Shown here: positions 21,727 to 33,741 of the stretch, piece by piece | Layout: each line of letters begins with the position of its first letter | Numbering within the stretch: position 1 is the stretch's first letter | Assembly (NCBI GenBank): GCA_963932465.1 | Contig: OZ010791.1 | Location: forward strand, 152,441,915 to 152,505,914 | Source: Maratus speciosus | Lineage: Eukaryota; Arthropoda; Arachnida; Araneae; Salticidae | Length of the DNA: 64,000 nucleotides | Direction: 5' to 3' | Made by a program: the position numbers and the translations under genes | Notes under the pieces: model-generated | Told to the model about the DNA's origin: nothing | The model's database searches: none | What the model saw: the letters and a program-made list of their open reading frames with translations, nothing else

Positions 21727-24341
21727 TTTACGTACTACGATAGTGTTTTTTTGCCGATCTGCAAATTATTTTCAAAGACATATTTATTTATTTACTCATT
21801 TGCCTTTTTTCGGCAAATGACATTTCCCCCCCCCCCTCCCCCACACACACAAAAAAAAATAAATAAATAAATAAAAATGCAATTTAACAAATTACAACGA
21901 CCATTTGGAAAATGATTTTTTCAAAGACTAAAATTTAAGACATAAAAAATCGCACGGAGTTGATCATACACCATGGATTACATTTTTCGGTACTGTAAAT
22001 TTTTAAACTTCTACGGAGCTGGTCATACATTACGTACGCCATGGATTAAACATTAATATTCCTGGACCAATTTTAAATGAAATTTCATCCTTAAACTTCT
22101 AAACATCCCACAATATTACTTTTTACACCGTCGTATAGAGAAAAAAATGTACTTTTAAATGCAATTTGTTTGAAAGCTGTATCTCAATTTGTTTCTGAGT
22201 TATTAATTTTTTTATTTTGTAGTTTTTATTACTTTTTTGTCATAGTGGCAACAGAAGTATCCATCTCTGTTGAAAGTAAAGGGAAAATACAGATTACTGT
22301 ATAGACCAATCAGAAAACGAATAAAATGCGGGATTCAACTAATAAAACGCTTCAGATGTGTTTTTGATTTCTTACCCTGATCGACGACTATAACCATTTT
22401 TCCAAATGGTTAAAAAAAAACAGTGATGGAGAGTTGTTTGCCTTTTTCTGTATTCGATTACTGTGTTAGGGTGATGTTTTAGTTTTATTTAAATTTTTTA
22501 AGCTTCAAATGAAATAAATCATGTTGTAGACATGAAATAGAATCTGTAAGGTTTCATTTAGCTTGTTGTTTGAGAAAGGAATGTGGGATCAGATTAAATG
22601 CTTAATTTAAAAAAAAAAATCAGCTGTTTTGTATCTAACAACTATTCTTGGTAACTTTCTATATACCCGCTCCATGCCTCATACGAAATTACGGATTTTT
22701 TTTTAAATGTTAAATTAGAATGTCTTTCGCAGAACTAGAATTTTTTTTTTACAGTTGGTGGCTTCTACAGGTAGTTACTACTTTTTAATATATTTGTAAC
22801 ATTGCAAATCAGTGATGAATCCATGTGGCAGGCATTCCTACAACGCCCCCCCCCCCCCCCCCCTGGACTCTACAAATGCCTCTTCCGGTAATGTAAAAAT
22901 TCACTTCAAGCTAAGATATTTGAATTAAACATTCTTACTAAAAAATATTCGAATTTTAGAAAATCCGGCTCGAAAATTTTTAAGTTTAGCTTGAACATTT
23001 TTTTTAAACGTTTTACAAAGTTAATACATCTCACTTAAGCTTTCGAGATCAGAAATGTTAATGTGCATGCGAGCTTTATGTTTCCTTGTTACAACATTAG
23101 TTTCGCCCACTTTATCTATATGAGAGAAAAAAGTACATTTAATATAAATAATCCCAAACAATGTATATTTACTTTACCATTTTAATGGCTGTCTGTGTTA
23201 CTTGATTGTGTTTAAATATCATATTGTCAAAGCTTTCTTTTCCGGCCGATTATCTCATTGTACACACCTCGTTATAGTTGTCTTTTTCGTGTCCCTAAAG
23301 TAATGGCTATGTTTAATTAATTGTTCGTTTATTTTCAATTCTTCATACCGACTTGTTGAGTTCCACATCGTTTTAATATTATACTCATTACTCAGTCTAG
23401 ATACCAGCGGATTCTGCAAGGTGCAACATAATTATTGATCTGGTTTCGTAGATTGTTAAGCTCTCTGCAGCGCTATTTAACTTTCTGTGTTATTTTTTTT
23501 TCTTTTATTCATTGTCTTTTAGATATTCTAAGTTTGTTGTGCCCCCAAATTAACGCTGATTTTTGTGACTGGAAATTCCTCTCTTACCTGGACATTTAGT
23601 TATTCAAATATTTAGTTTGTTTTGAAAGGTAATTAAAGTGCGGTGAATGTAATGTTAAACATACATTGTTTGTCATTAGTGAATACACAAAAATATGTTT
23701 ATTATATTTCCTCTTTTATTCGTTCACAGCTCTAAATATCCATTGTATCCATTTAAACATTTTTTATGCTTATCTCGAAAAGATACGATTTTTTTTTTCT
23801 TTTAAATTTTCCGCCAAATTTTACCTATATTTTTATTGAGCGCCGAAAACTTGTAATTTCTTACTATTTTGTATAATTTGAAAAAATAAGTTATTGTGAT
23901 TACAAAGTTGTTGTAAAAGTGCAATTGATCACATTTTAGTTATATTTATATATCTCTGAAATAAAAAAAGTAAAAAAAAAAACTGTTAATGCAAACTAGG
24001 AAAAAAAAAAAAAAGATACGATAAGAATTTTTAAACATTAAAAACTGCACTCTGTTACATCAAACCATGTTAATAATTGAATAATATTTTCAAGTCAAGT
24101 GATGGTATTGAGATATTTAAAATAACATGGTTGAATATGGTAGTTTAAAGTAAAAATATAGTTAAAAGATTTGTACTTGTAAGTATAAATGGTATTTGTA
24201 AGTGTATCATAAAAAAAAAAAAATAGTCTGACGATTTATGCACAAAGGAATAGTTTGCAACCGGAGTTTAAAAATTTTAGCAACACCATTTTAAAGCATT
24301 GAAACCATTGTCATTGTACTGTAGGAAATCCTTGGTAACGG
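21533..24341. other. AT-rich stretch with no supported gene
   Basis: Contains long T and C tracts (21690-21729, 21825-21842, 22846-22863) and AAAT repeats near 21857-21876. A loosely repeated phrase, GGAGYTGRTCATACA plus CCATGGATTA, occurs at 21956-21985 and 22015-22048. No coding region is supported. Confidence 0.5.
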
Positions 24342-24345
24342 TTAA

Positions 24346-24555
24346 CTCTTTCGAGGGCGGTGTCCTTAAAAAAGGACACTTAATTTTAATTCCAAAACTG
24401 ACAAACGGTATCAAGAATATTTAATTAAAATTTTCCTTTTATAATAAAAGTGAAAATAAGCAAGTTCGTATTTTCTAATAAATTCGCTTATAAATTCTGG
24501 TGTCAGTCAATTATTTCATCAGTTTATAAACAGAAATACACCGCGCCGGAATGGG
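24346..24555. mobile_element. TTAA-flanked piggyBac-like MITE
   Basis: TTAA sits at both flanks (24342-24345, 24556-24559). The ends CTCTTTCGAGGGCGGTGT and ACACCGCGCCGGAATGGG form a diverged inverted repeat of about 18 bp. The element is 210 bp. GTCCTT and AAGGAC form a short hairpin near the left end. Confidence 0.6.
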
Positions 24556-24729
24556 TTAAGGAAAAGGGTTTGGAAATTTAATTTATCGAGAAGAATTTAT
24601 TATTACTGGACAAAATCATCCTATTCATCTAAGCAAGGATAGATTAATAGAAGTATTAATAATAATTTAAAATGTTTCAAAATACAAATATTTATTTTCT
24701 GTGTTTTGTACTTGTAATATTGCAATTAA

Positions 24730-25144
24730 GGGTGTATTCCCATCCAAACTGCTTATTTTCTATTTTTTTTAAAAAAATTCATTTTTGCTCTTAAACGCAT
24801 CAAACTGGCAAATTCTCTTATTTAGTAACTACATAATGTGCCGTGCTTGTCGATTTTTTGATAAATGCAAAAAAAATACTGTAAAAAGTGCTGTCAAAGC
24901 TGCCGTTTTGAACCGAATTTTCCGAAGCGGGAGATCTGAGAATGAAAAAAAATGATCATGTTGAGAATATAATTGTTTCAAATTCTAATTAATTGAGCGA
25001 AAAATAAAATCACCCGGCCTCTTATACATCTCTTCAAAAATCACCTCAGCAAGTTTCATGTTTTTACTTTTAAAAATGAGTCTGAAAATGTCTCAGGAAA
25101 TTGCGAGCTGTTGAAGGTGGAAAAATATTTTTTCGAATACACCC
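24730..25144. mobile_element. TTAA-flanked MITE, GGGTGTATTC termini
   Basis: The sequence TTAAGGGTGTATTC (24726-24739) is repeated as its exact reverse complement at 25135-25148. Reading TTAA as the target duplication gives a 415-bp element with a 10-bp TIR. A TA target duplication with a longer TIR is also possible. No transposase is encoded. Confidence 0.6.
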
Positions 25145-25192
25145 TTAAAAGCATGAACCGTGAATTTTCTCACCATTAGCATCAGGGTTGGC

Positions 25193-26290
25193 ACGGTTTA
25201 AACCAAGTGGTTTTAACCATGGTTTAAACCACGGTTTAAACCAATTGGTTTTTTTGTCAAAAAAGCCATTTGGTTTTTTTTATAAAAAATCTATTATAAT
25301 ATTTTCTTTTTTTTTGTAATTTAATTGTTTTAAATTATAGATAGAAGTAATTTCTACTTTTAACATTTCATCTCAGCAGTCAACATGAGACATAATGAGC
25401 CTAGACCATGTTTCTATGCATGTAGAAAATGAAAATTAGCATGTACTTTTGAACAAATATGGTACCCTAAAGATTTTTCTTAAAACATGTGAAATTAGAA
25501 AAGATAACATAGATAAATAATATTCAATATTTAGCATAAAATATTTTCCTTTAAAAAATGCAGATTATTTACAGCAGTTAATAACAAAATACAACGATCT
25601 TTAATGAGTTGTAAAAGAAAATTTTCTGGATTGGGATTGGGGAAGATTATCCTTAAAGAATTTAAAAGAGTAACTTAAGATATCAAATTGAATAACACAG
25701 CTTGCAAAAATTGAGTGCTAGTTATAACATTTCAATAATACCAATCAATCTTTTCTGTTAGTTGCTGAATCTAATGGCCAAAAATGTTGACTTGGACACT
25801 TGGAGTTATCACTCAGAAAACAAAATAACCGTCAGAAGTATTTGGAATTAAAAAAGTAATAATAATAACAACCACAGAATAATATATTATATTCGTGAAA
25901 CTACATCAAATGTTTATTGATTGATTATTATATTATTAATCAAAGGATTCTTCATACGATTTTCAAGGTATCAATGTTTCACTGTGTAGAGCAGTTTACT
26001 TTGAACATAAGACATAGCTGTTACTAATAATGTTTAAATTAGAAATGATTTCAATTTTTTTGTATATTATTTAATAATAAGACTGTAATTATTTAATTTA
26101 AATATTTTCAAAAGTTATATTACTTACATAACTTCCAAAAATGTTTATTTTATCAACAGATATGCATCTGTATGCAATAGGAAATTATATTTAAAAAAAC
26201 CCGGTTTAAACCAAAAAACCCTGGTTTAAACCAAATAAATCGGTTTTTTTGGTTTTTTACAAAAAAAAACCCGGTTTTTTTCCAACCCTG
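25193..26290. mobile_element. hAT-type non-autonomous element, TSD ATTAGCAT
   Basis: It begins CAGGGTTGGCACGG and ends TTCCAACCCTG, with the exact 8-bp duplication ATTAGCAT on both sides (25185-25192, 26291-26298). The subterminal regions are arrays of the palindrome GGTTTAAACC (several copies at each end), so both ends can fold on themselves and pair with each other. It is 1,098 bp with no readable transposase. The termini resemble those of the element at 5136-6434, but the subterminal words differ. Confidence 0.85.
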
Positions 26291-26298
26291 ATTAGCAT

Positions 26299-26500
26299 AT
26301 CCAGGATTTCATTTCGGAGTGGAGCGGGTACTGAGCAGGTATGTAAGGCTGTGGAGCCTTACAATGAGATATGGATATCAAACGACTATGCTCTTGATTA
26401 AATAAAGAAAACACTGGTTTCGTAGGGGGACTGCAGTCCCCTAAACCCACCTCCCTGGCTACGCTCCCGTTTCTCACACTTAACTTCTTCAAAATTGATT
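26299..26500. repeat. Dispersed repeat fragment with CCTGGCTACG tail
   Basis: GC-richer sequence ending in GGGGGACTGCAGTCCCC, a palindrome, then AAACCCACCTCCCTGGCTACG. From memory, this ending is a common tail of dispersed repeats in animal genomes. I cannot assign the family. The minus-strand frame at 26292-26492 is part of it and is not a supported gene. Confidence 0.35.
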
Positions 26501-26552
26501 AAAACTACATATTTTATCTCCCCCTCCCCCTCAGGAGCCAATTTTCAAAATA

Positions 26553-26730
26553 CAGTAGATTCCGGTTAATTGTGACTCATGAGTTCAGCAAATCCCGATA
26601 AAGCGGCTATCCCAATTATCCTAAGTAAACTTAATGATATTTTGGAAATTATTTTTCTGACATTTGGTTCCAAATAAATCGCTACTGGCTACTCCATTTA
26701 AACAGTGTCCCGAATAACCGGAATCTACTG
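26553..26730. mobile_element. Short Tigger-like MITE, TA target site
   Basis: The ends are CAGTAGATTCCGGTTA in inverted orientation, flanked by TA and by a longer matching CAAAATA/TATTTTG context. It is 178 bp. The CAGTAG start and TA site fit the pogo/Tigger group. Confidence 0.75.
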
Positions 26731-26732
26731 TA

Positions 26733-27344
26733 TTTTGGTTTCTTTGGCAATATATTTGAATTTGTACGGCTGAATGAACTAAGAATTATTTTTTATATTT
26801 TTCTGTGCTACAAACCAAAATTATGAATTCCATAAACGAATGTTATTTTGTTTTTCTATAATAAAGTATTTTTTAAGTTGCAAATAATTCATCTCGCTAC
26901 TCTACACCGGTATTCCTTGAATTTCTGGCTTAAATTTCATAATGCATACTTTATTACTATGCGTGCTGCATATTTATTTTAGTTTAGGAATGTTGTTCTT
27001 TTCCAATTGAGGTTAACACACATGGTCGTGATGAGACACATAATACTAAGAGAAAATACGTGTACGAAATGATGAACTTTCTTTGAAAAAAGTATTTTTT
27101 TATGCGTTTTTTTTAATTGAATCATCTATATGACATAGTACAAAGTATTTTCAAAATGATAGAGAATATGTCGTATTTTACTACACACATTTTTTTTTTA
27201 TTTATTATTATTACGAAAATTCCAGTATGGAGTTCAGTTAAATTAAATAATTAGAGCAAATCGTTTTATTGTGTACGTTGTATTTCCTTTGTATGAAGTA
27301 AGTGTGACATTTTCGCTTCATAAATAAACTATACATTACACGCG

Positions 27345-27379
<35 letters not shown>

Positions 27380-29053
27380 TTTGCTATATAAAAATTATTT
27401 AAAGGAACTATAATATAAGCTTATTTACTATGAGATATCATAATTTATACTGTGCATGAATTAAGTGAGCTTTTTCATATTATTTCTCAAAAGAAAAGGT
27501 TAATGGCCTTTCCCTATATATGCAAATTACTAAATATTAATCGCAGTTAAGAGCATAAAATCAACAAAACTTTACAAATTTATAACATCCATCTAGTGTT
27601 TTAATTCAGTCAAGTAGCTTTATAATACATGTCCTGCGCCAAACTTTCGTTTTATTATTGTTAAAAGAAAGGGTAATATTTACGATGTTGCTTTGCAGAT
27701 TTGATATGAATGTCTTCATAAAAAATGTTGAATGCGTTTCTTCTAATTATATTCTTTTGAAAATATTTTACCATAATAATTTCAAGGTGCGTACTGTTCT
27801 ACAACAATTTTTTTAAGAAAATGTTTCGTCTTATTTAATTGCAGAGAAATATTACACATTCTGCGATTAAGTAAGGTAATTTCAAATTCTGCGATTTAAA
27901 TATTAAACAGAAAATTTCTAATCGGAAATAGGGGCCATACTCCTTAAAAATTCAGTCTAAAGAGTGTGTACACACTTTGTAATTTTCAATTAATGTTAGG
28001 AAAGTAGGAAGTTAAATTCAGTTAAATTGGGCCTGACTTACTTTTCTTTTTCAATTTAATTTGCTGTCCACGTATTATAATTTGGCTCATTTTCTCTCTT
28101 TTAATGAGCTTTGAAATAAGTAGTCATTTTTTCCTCTCCGGATTTAGATCATAATTGCTTATATTCACACTTGTACTAACGAAATACTTCTTAATTTATG
28201 TTCCCACTTTTTTACGATTGTGATTAGTATTTCCATTGTTCAGTAATGTTTTTCGTTTCTTTTTTTAGACGGGGAAATCGGTAATTATATACCTAACAAA
28301 ATTATTATAAAATCTTTTTTTATTTCTTTAGGGGAGGGAGGTGGGTAATCATATTAGCTAACACCTTGGGCGTTATCCGGGTCCGGGATAGTAAAAAAAA
28401 ACCTTAAACATACCTAAAATCGGTGGTGAATGCAGGCATTTTTCTACGAGAGGGATTTAATGTTGGGGTCCCCATTGCTTTCGGCAAGATACACCCTCGA
28501 ATTTGTAGGATATTATATTCTTAAACAAAATCTATCCAAATGATCCTGTTGAATCCCCACTGCCTTCGGCAGCGTAGGCGTACCACATACGCTTCAGTTT
28601 GTTTTTGTAAATGTTCGTGGGATTTGTATGTTGAACTTTGTACACAGCGGGGAAAGGGGAAAAAAAACTTCTCTTGTCATATTTTAAAACGCGAAATTAT
28701 ATTTCCGAATGTTGAAAATGGAAATGGACAAAAAAACCTCGCGCAACTTTGTAAGCAATAAGGTGGGGGTGGGGGGTGAATCTGTGGTAATGCCGATAAA
28801 CTACATAGGTTTTGAAATATTTTTATATCAATATATTTTTAGACCATCGATACCGTTACAACGAAGAAGCTGCCGTGATTTATATATATATATATGTATT
28901 CATTTCGGAAAACAAGAATGGCAGTTTAAAATTTCAGAAAAAATGGAAAACATGTAAACGAATATAAATTCAGCCTTCTTCTTCTTTACTCTCTCTTTCT
29001 TTCTCTCATACAATTACAATTAAGTAGAACATTAATGAAATTAAACACTCATT
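26733..29053. other. AT-rich stretch with no supported gene
   Basis: Includes a poly-A run at 27350-27377. Around 28360-28620 it is slightly richer in GC, with a small CTGCCTTCGGCAG hairpin (28559-28571). The frames at 28540-28761 and 28709-28957 show no domain. Confidence 0.45.
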
Positions 29054-29104
29054 CGTCTTAATGCGTCTTTCGTCTTAATGCGTCTTTCGTCTTAATGCGT
29101 CTAA
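29054..29104. repeat. 17-bp tandem repeat, three copies
   Basis: The unit CGTCTTAATGCGTCTTT occurs three times in direct tandem, the last copy nearly complete. Confidence 0.85.
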
Positions 29105-29239
29105 ACGTCGTTGAGAGATCGGTGTTTTGCAACCACTCTTTTACCTTCTTTTCCCGCGTCTGTCGAATGTTCTAAACAGGTATTCTTCTACGCCGACTCG
29201 TGGCGCTGCCGTCGTCTCTTACAGACTGTTGCCACAGGT

Positions 29240-29247
<8 letters not shown>

Positions 29248-29300
<53 letters not shown>

Positions 29301-29382
29301 GTGTGTATATATATATATAACCAATAATTAAACATAACCTACCACCATCAAAAACCGTAATATTATGAATTAAAGCTGTAAG

Positions 29383-29414
<32 letters not shown>
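29248..29414. repeat. Compound microsatellite unit with the shared 63-bp core
   Basis: Order on the plus strand: (TA)n, (GA)n, GTGTG, (TA)n, the 63-bp core (29320-29382), then a poly-A tract to 29414. The core is the exact reverse complement of 5446-5508. It lies next to (TA)n in the same relative position as in the other copy, with a homopolymer on the opposite side. Confidence 0.75.
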
Positions 29415-29415
<1 letters not shown>

Positions 29416-29721
29416 ATTAAATTAATTATAAGAATTATTATGGAAAATCATAACTAGAAAATTAAATAACATTAAATAAAGCTATGCAATGATAGGAATG
29501 AAAAAATTAATGGAATCCTAAAAAAGGTATCAGATAACTACATAGTAGAAATCATATTGATAATACACATAGACAGTGCGCTATTGCAGCAATTATCTAA
29601 GTGTATAATATTTAAAAGATTGCTAAATCATTTAGCGACCTGGGAATATATATGAATATATATAAGATACCAAAAGGAAAAAATACTTCAAAATGAATTA
29701 TTGACATTCAAAATGAAAAGA

Positions 29722-29757
<36 letters not shown>

Positions 29758-29759
<2 letters not shown>

Positions 29760-30211
29760 GGGTGTCCCAAAAAGGACTGACTGATTTTAAAATTCAATAA
29801 CTTCCAAACGGTGACAGATATTAAAAAAATTCTTGCAGGAGGGTTATGCATAAAGTAAAAAGTTTTTTTACAGTGATTTTCGATTTTAGTTCGAATTACA
29901 AACAATAGATGGCGCTGCGATCAATAGAGGCTAAATTCAGGCTCGATTTTTGGTACTTCGTGGCCCGGATAATACATTTCCATCTCCTTTTTCTGCATGG
30001 AACAACAGAAAGGACCAAAAATCGAGCCTGTATTTAGCGACTATTGCTTACAGCGCCATCTATTGTTTGTAATTCGAACTAAAATCGAAAATCACTGTAA
30101 AAAAAACTTTTGACTTTATGCATAACCCTCCTGCAAGAATTTTTTTAATATCTGTCACCGTTTGGAAGTTATTGAATTTTAAAATCAGTCAGTCCTTTTT
30201 GGGACACCCGG
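29758..30211. mobile_element. Fold-back MITE with about 195-bp arms
   Basis: The element starts CCGGGTGTCCCAAAAAGG and ends with its reverse complement, flanked by TA in (TA)n sequence. The arms (about 29758-29957 and 30012-30211) match almost base for base, around a loop of about 55 bp. The AATAGATGGCGCTG motif is present in both arms. It has no coding capacity. A transcript of this region would form a long hairpin. Confidence 0.85.
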
Positions 30212-31372
30212 TATATATATACACACACACATGTATTTTTAGATAACTTTACAACCTGAAAGTATCCCGAAAACGTTCATGTATTTCTTTTCTTTCTTTT
30301 TTCTTTTCTTTTTTTTTTTTTTTTTTTAACTCCAAGGGTAACCAGACGATTACGATTTCAAAATACATAAAATTAAAAAAAAAAAAAACTTTTTCTTTTC
30401 GTCTGCTGGAAAAAAAAACCAGGGATACCCCGGACACAGCGATCTTAACGCCGGTGAACTGCTGAAAATTGAAACTCGTTCCTTATTAATTAATTTAATT
30501 ATGGGTTTTTAATTAATATATCGACTAAATATCAAAAAATGGAAAATCTGGAACTCGGGTGCATGCGGACCTGTCTTCGTCTATCCTTATCCATCCGAAT
30601 TTGCAGAGCTCTACGTGTGATAGATTTCCCCAGCCATTGCTAACACACACACACACACACACAGACAGACAAACATCTTTCAATTATTAATTGACTGTAT
30701 ATAAACAATGTATTATTTATAATGCTATTAAAAATATTGTTTGATTTTAAAAAAATATTTAAATAAGCATGCTTTTCTGACTTTTTCTTTTGTTGCCTGT
30801 AATCATTTGCACTTGGTGGGTGGGTGGGGGGGTTGGGGGGAGGGGGTTGAAATTCTTAGTATTGGTGCTAATCCAATTCCAATTAGTCAAATGTTATTTT
30901 ATTTTTTATTTAATTTCTTTTTTAATAAATCAGCCTGTTCAATTTTCCTGTGTTGTGTTTATATTTCAGTTGTTATAACTTCGCATTCCCATGAACAACC
31001 ATATATTAAAAATTTCGAATGGTTGAATTGTTATCTAAAAAAAATAGTTTTTGTTCATTTTTTTTCTAAAATGTGGTAACTAGAAAGTAAAAAAAAAAGT
31101 ATTTTTGTATTTCCGCAAGTGTTACCCTACCTTATCGTAACAAGCAAACATTTATTGTTGTGTCACGTGGTAACAGTTTAAAAATAACCACGAATAAAAA
31201 TTGTTTAAATTATCTATGATGATTTCTAAATTGTTTTCACGACATGTGATCAAAATTTAATTAAAATAATTCTATTAATTTATAATTAAGTTCTGAGAAT
31301 ACCAAAATTTGTATTGTTGTCGAGTTGCTTGCATTCCTTATAATCTCAGAATGTGGTGTTAAAAAAACAATT
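30212..31372. other. AT-rich stretch with microsatellites
   Basis: Contains T-rich runs (30279-30327), an AC repeat (30642-30662) and a G-rich patch (30820-30847). The frames at 30741-31079 and 30790-30978 span that patch and show no domain. Confidence 0.5.
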
Positions 31373-31437
31373 TAGGGTAATTACGGGAGAGATAGACCAC
31401 ATTGTGAGATGGACCAGTCTAATATTTCGTAGATATA

Positions 31438-32567
31438 TTAGTCGAGAGGATCGGGCCCATACCACCCGAGATAAGTAGGCGCCCCTGGTGGTAAAAAGTG
31501 GAACTAAAATATGTAAGGCTATGGTGCATAATATGAAAGAATGGTCAAAGGGGTGTCGGCAAAAGTTGGAAAAGTGCTCCCCGGGTGAAAAGGGCGGAGA
31601 TTAGAAAAATTGCTTAAAATACACAAGTTAGAGCCCGGAGGAGTAAATAATATAAGACTTTTTGAAAATTTTATGATTTATCGTGTAGTCTGATGTATTC
31701 AGTCGAGAAGTCTGAGGTCGTATGCAAAAATTCATGTCTCCAACTTAATTAAGGGCTCTCTCAGAAAGAATTCCTTAAAATACATAAGTTGTAGCTCAAA
31801 GGGTTAAACGTAAGACTTTTTCAAGATTTTATTATTTGTCGCCTGGCCTCAGGTGTTCTGCTATAAGTATGCAAAATTTCAAATCTTCAGTTTAATAAGG
31901 AGTTCAGTTAGAAAGAATTGCTTAAAATACGCATGTGGGAGCCCAAAGGGTTAAATGTACGACTTTTTCAAAATTTCATGATTTGTCGCATGATGGTGTT
32001 CAGCTATAAGTATGCAAATTTTCTCCCCTCCAACCTAAATATGGTCTCACTTAGAAAGAATTGTTTTAAATACACATGTGGGAACCCAAAAGGTTAAATG
32101 TACGGCTTTTTCAAAATTTTATGATTTGTCGTTTGGTCTGAGGTGTCCAGCTATAAGTACGCAAAATTTCACGTTTTCAACCTAATTAGGGGCTCACTTA
32201 GAAAGAATTGTTTAAAATACATATGTGGGAGCCCAAAGGGTTAAATGTACGACTTTTTGAAATTTTTATTATTTGCCGTTTGATTTGAGGTATTCAGCTA
32301 TAAGTATGCAAAATTTCACGCCTCCAACCTAATTAGGGCTCACTTAGAAAGAATTGTTTAAAATACACATGTGTGAGCCCTAAGGGTTAAATGTACGACT
32401 TTTTCAAAATTTTATGATTTTTCGTATGATGTGTGGTGTTCAGCTATAAGTATGCAAAATTTCAAGTCTCCAACATGTATAGTTTCTGAGAACGGGCTCT
32501 GTGACGGACAGACAGACAGACAGAGGAGCGAGACGAATAGGGTTTCGTCAGATGAACGAAACCCTAA
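31438..32567 (-). mobile_element. Helentron-like non-autonomous element, copy B (nested)
   Basis: At the right end the hairpin AGGGTTTCGT-loop-ACGAAACCCT (32540-32566) is preceded by (GACA)n, the minus-strand form of the (GTCY)n microsatellite. To the left lie six tandem repeats of about 146 bp. The order is the same as in copy A but reversed, which gives minus orientation. The left boundary is not certain. ATTAGTCGAGAGGAT at 31438 also occurs at about 61440, which suggests a shared end. Confidence 0.6.
31615..32500 (-). repeat. Six tandem repeats of about 146 bp in HINE copy B
   Basis: The anchor TAAAATACACATGTGGGAGC starts units at about 31615, 31776, 31923, 32067, 32213 and 32359. Spacings are 161, 147, 144, 146 and 146 bp. 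Later units are more alike than the first one or two. Each unit also holds GTACGACTTTTTCAAAATTT and CAGCTATAAGTATGCAAA. Confidence 0.85.
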
Positions 32568-33052
32568 TAAAAGGGTCTGTGATGTTACAACAATGTTTTA
32601 AGTCTTTAAACTTTGAATCGGGGACAAGCAATATATAAATTGTACATAAAATTGGATAATATTGCTTTAAATTTTCGGTATTAAAAAAAAAAAAAAAGTT
32701 ACAAAACAAAACATACATTTTTCTTTTCTTAACTTTTTTCCGCAAAGTTCCGAATTTTTCGGAAAATTGTCCTCGCATGGCGTTCGCGCGTGCATCTATA
32801 TTATACAACTCTGCTTCTCACCTTGGCGATGGGGAGAGATGGACCATGTGCAGACGGGAGAGATGGACTAGGTTTTCTGTCGGGACGGATGGATCATATA
32901 ATCTTTTTATAGCTTTTAATTTTAGCTTTTTATAGAGCTGAATTAAAAATACTAAGGGATTATATTTTCCATTTTCAGAAAATGCCGACTACTTAATTAG
33001 AAAAGGTTCATCTACACGCGGGGAATTGACTGAAAATAATTTGTAAAATGAA

Positions 33053-33390
33053 GAGGTTGAAGAAAAGAATATGGGTGTCAATCAAGCAGCAAAGACTTTT
33101 AGTATTCCTAAAACTGCTTTAAAGAGAAAAATGCGAAAACGAAAACAATGAATTGTTGGTCATTTAAATTACAGAACCGGGGTAACACCGTGTAGGGACT
33201 CTGTAAGGTCTATGGCATGCGGACTGTCGGAAAAACTTAAGATGCCTTGTACGTTTATGTTTAATAAAGAAGCCAAAAAGGCTGGTTATAATTGGTTACA
33301 ATCATTCCTTGCTCGAAATCCAACACCCTCAATAAGGAAAGCAAAAGGCATCATGGCAGTCGCTTGAGCAAAGGGAATGAATAGAAATTA
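33053..33390 (+). pseudogene. Pogo/Tigger transposase N-terminal (psq HTH plus CENPB-type) pseudogene
   Basis: The first frame reads GVNQAAKTFSIPKTALKRKM, a pipsqueak-type helix-turn-helix, and ends at a TGA. After a frameshift another stretch reads ACGLSEKLKMPCTFMFNKEA and then AGYNWLQSFLARNPTPSIRK, the CENPB-type DNA-binding HTH with its conserved WL..FL.R.P...R core. In pogo transposases these two HTHs bind the TIR. The DDE domain is missing, so the copy cannot transpose itself. Confidence 0.75.
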
Positions 33391-33741
33391 ATTATAAAAT
33401 AATTGTAACTAATTTTACTTAATTTTCATGTAACGAAAGTAAGCTTTTATAAATTTAATATTCTATGTACAATTATTTCAATATTTTATTGTGGTCCATT
33501 TCTCCCATTTATGTGGTCATCTCAACCGGAGTAGTTTGGGTCAGATGGACCCCACAGTAAAAATTTTAAAAAATTGTAAAATAAATTCATTTAAAGATAT
33601 GAACTTCTGCATTAGGTCTTTTTTAAGAAACATCGTACACTATACATACGATTCTATACTGTGAAAAATAAAATATATGTAAATATATGGCTTGTAGAGC
33701 GCGAAGAAAAAACGTGGCCCATGTCTCCCGGAATTACCCTA

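Larger units (their letters stand above)
31375..33739 (+). mobile_element. Pogo-like element carrying a Helentron-like insertion
   Basis: The ends GGGTAATTACGGGAGA and TCTCCCGGAATTACCC are inverted repeats flanked by TA (31373-31374, 33740-33741). Near the ends and inside, the word AGATGGACC and its relatives recur. The right half keeps the N-terminal part of a pogo/Tigger transposase. The left half is occupied by a separate Helentron-like element (31438-32567), so the pogo copy is older. Total length 2,365 bp. Confidence 0.75.

Noticed and set aside
30741..31079. 112-codon open frame
   Set aside because: Reads through a G-rich low-complexity patch and poly-T, with no domain.
31615..32500. 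CRISPR-like array because of regular spacing
   Set aside because: The whole 146-bp unit is repeated, with no short repeat and unique spacer pattern, in an evidently eukaryotic sequence.
32548..32808. Minus-strand 86-codon frame
   Set aside because: Spans the edge of a Helentron-like element and poly-A; no similarity seen.
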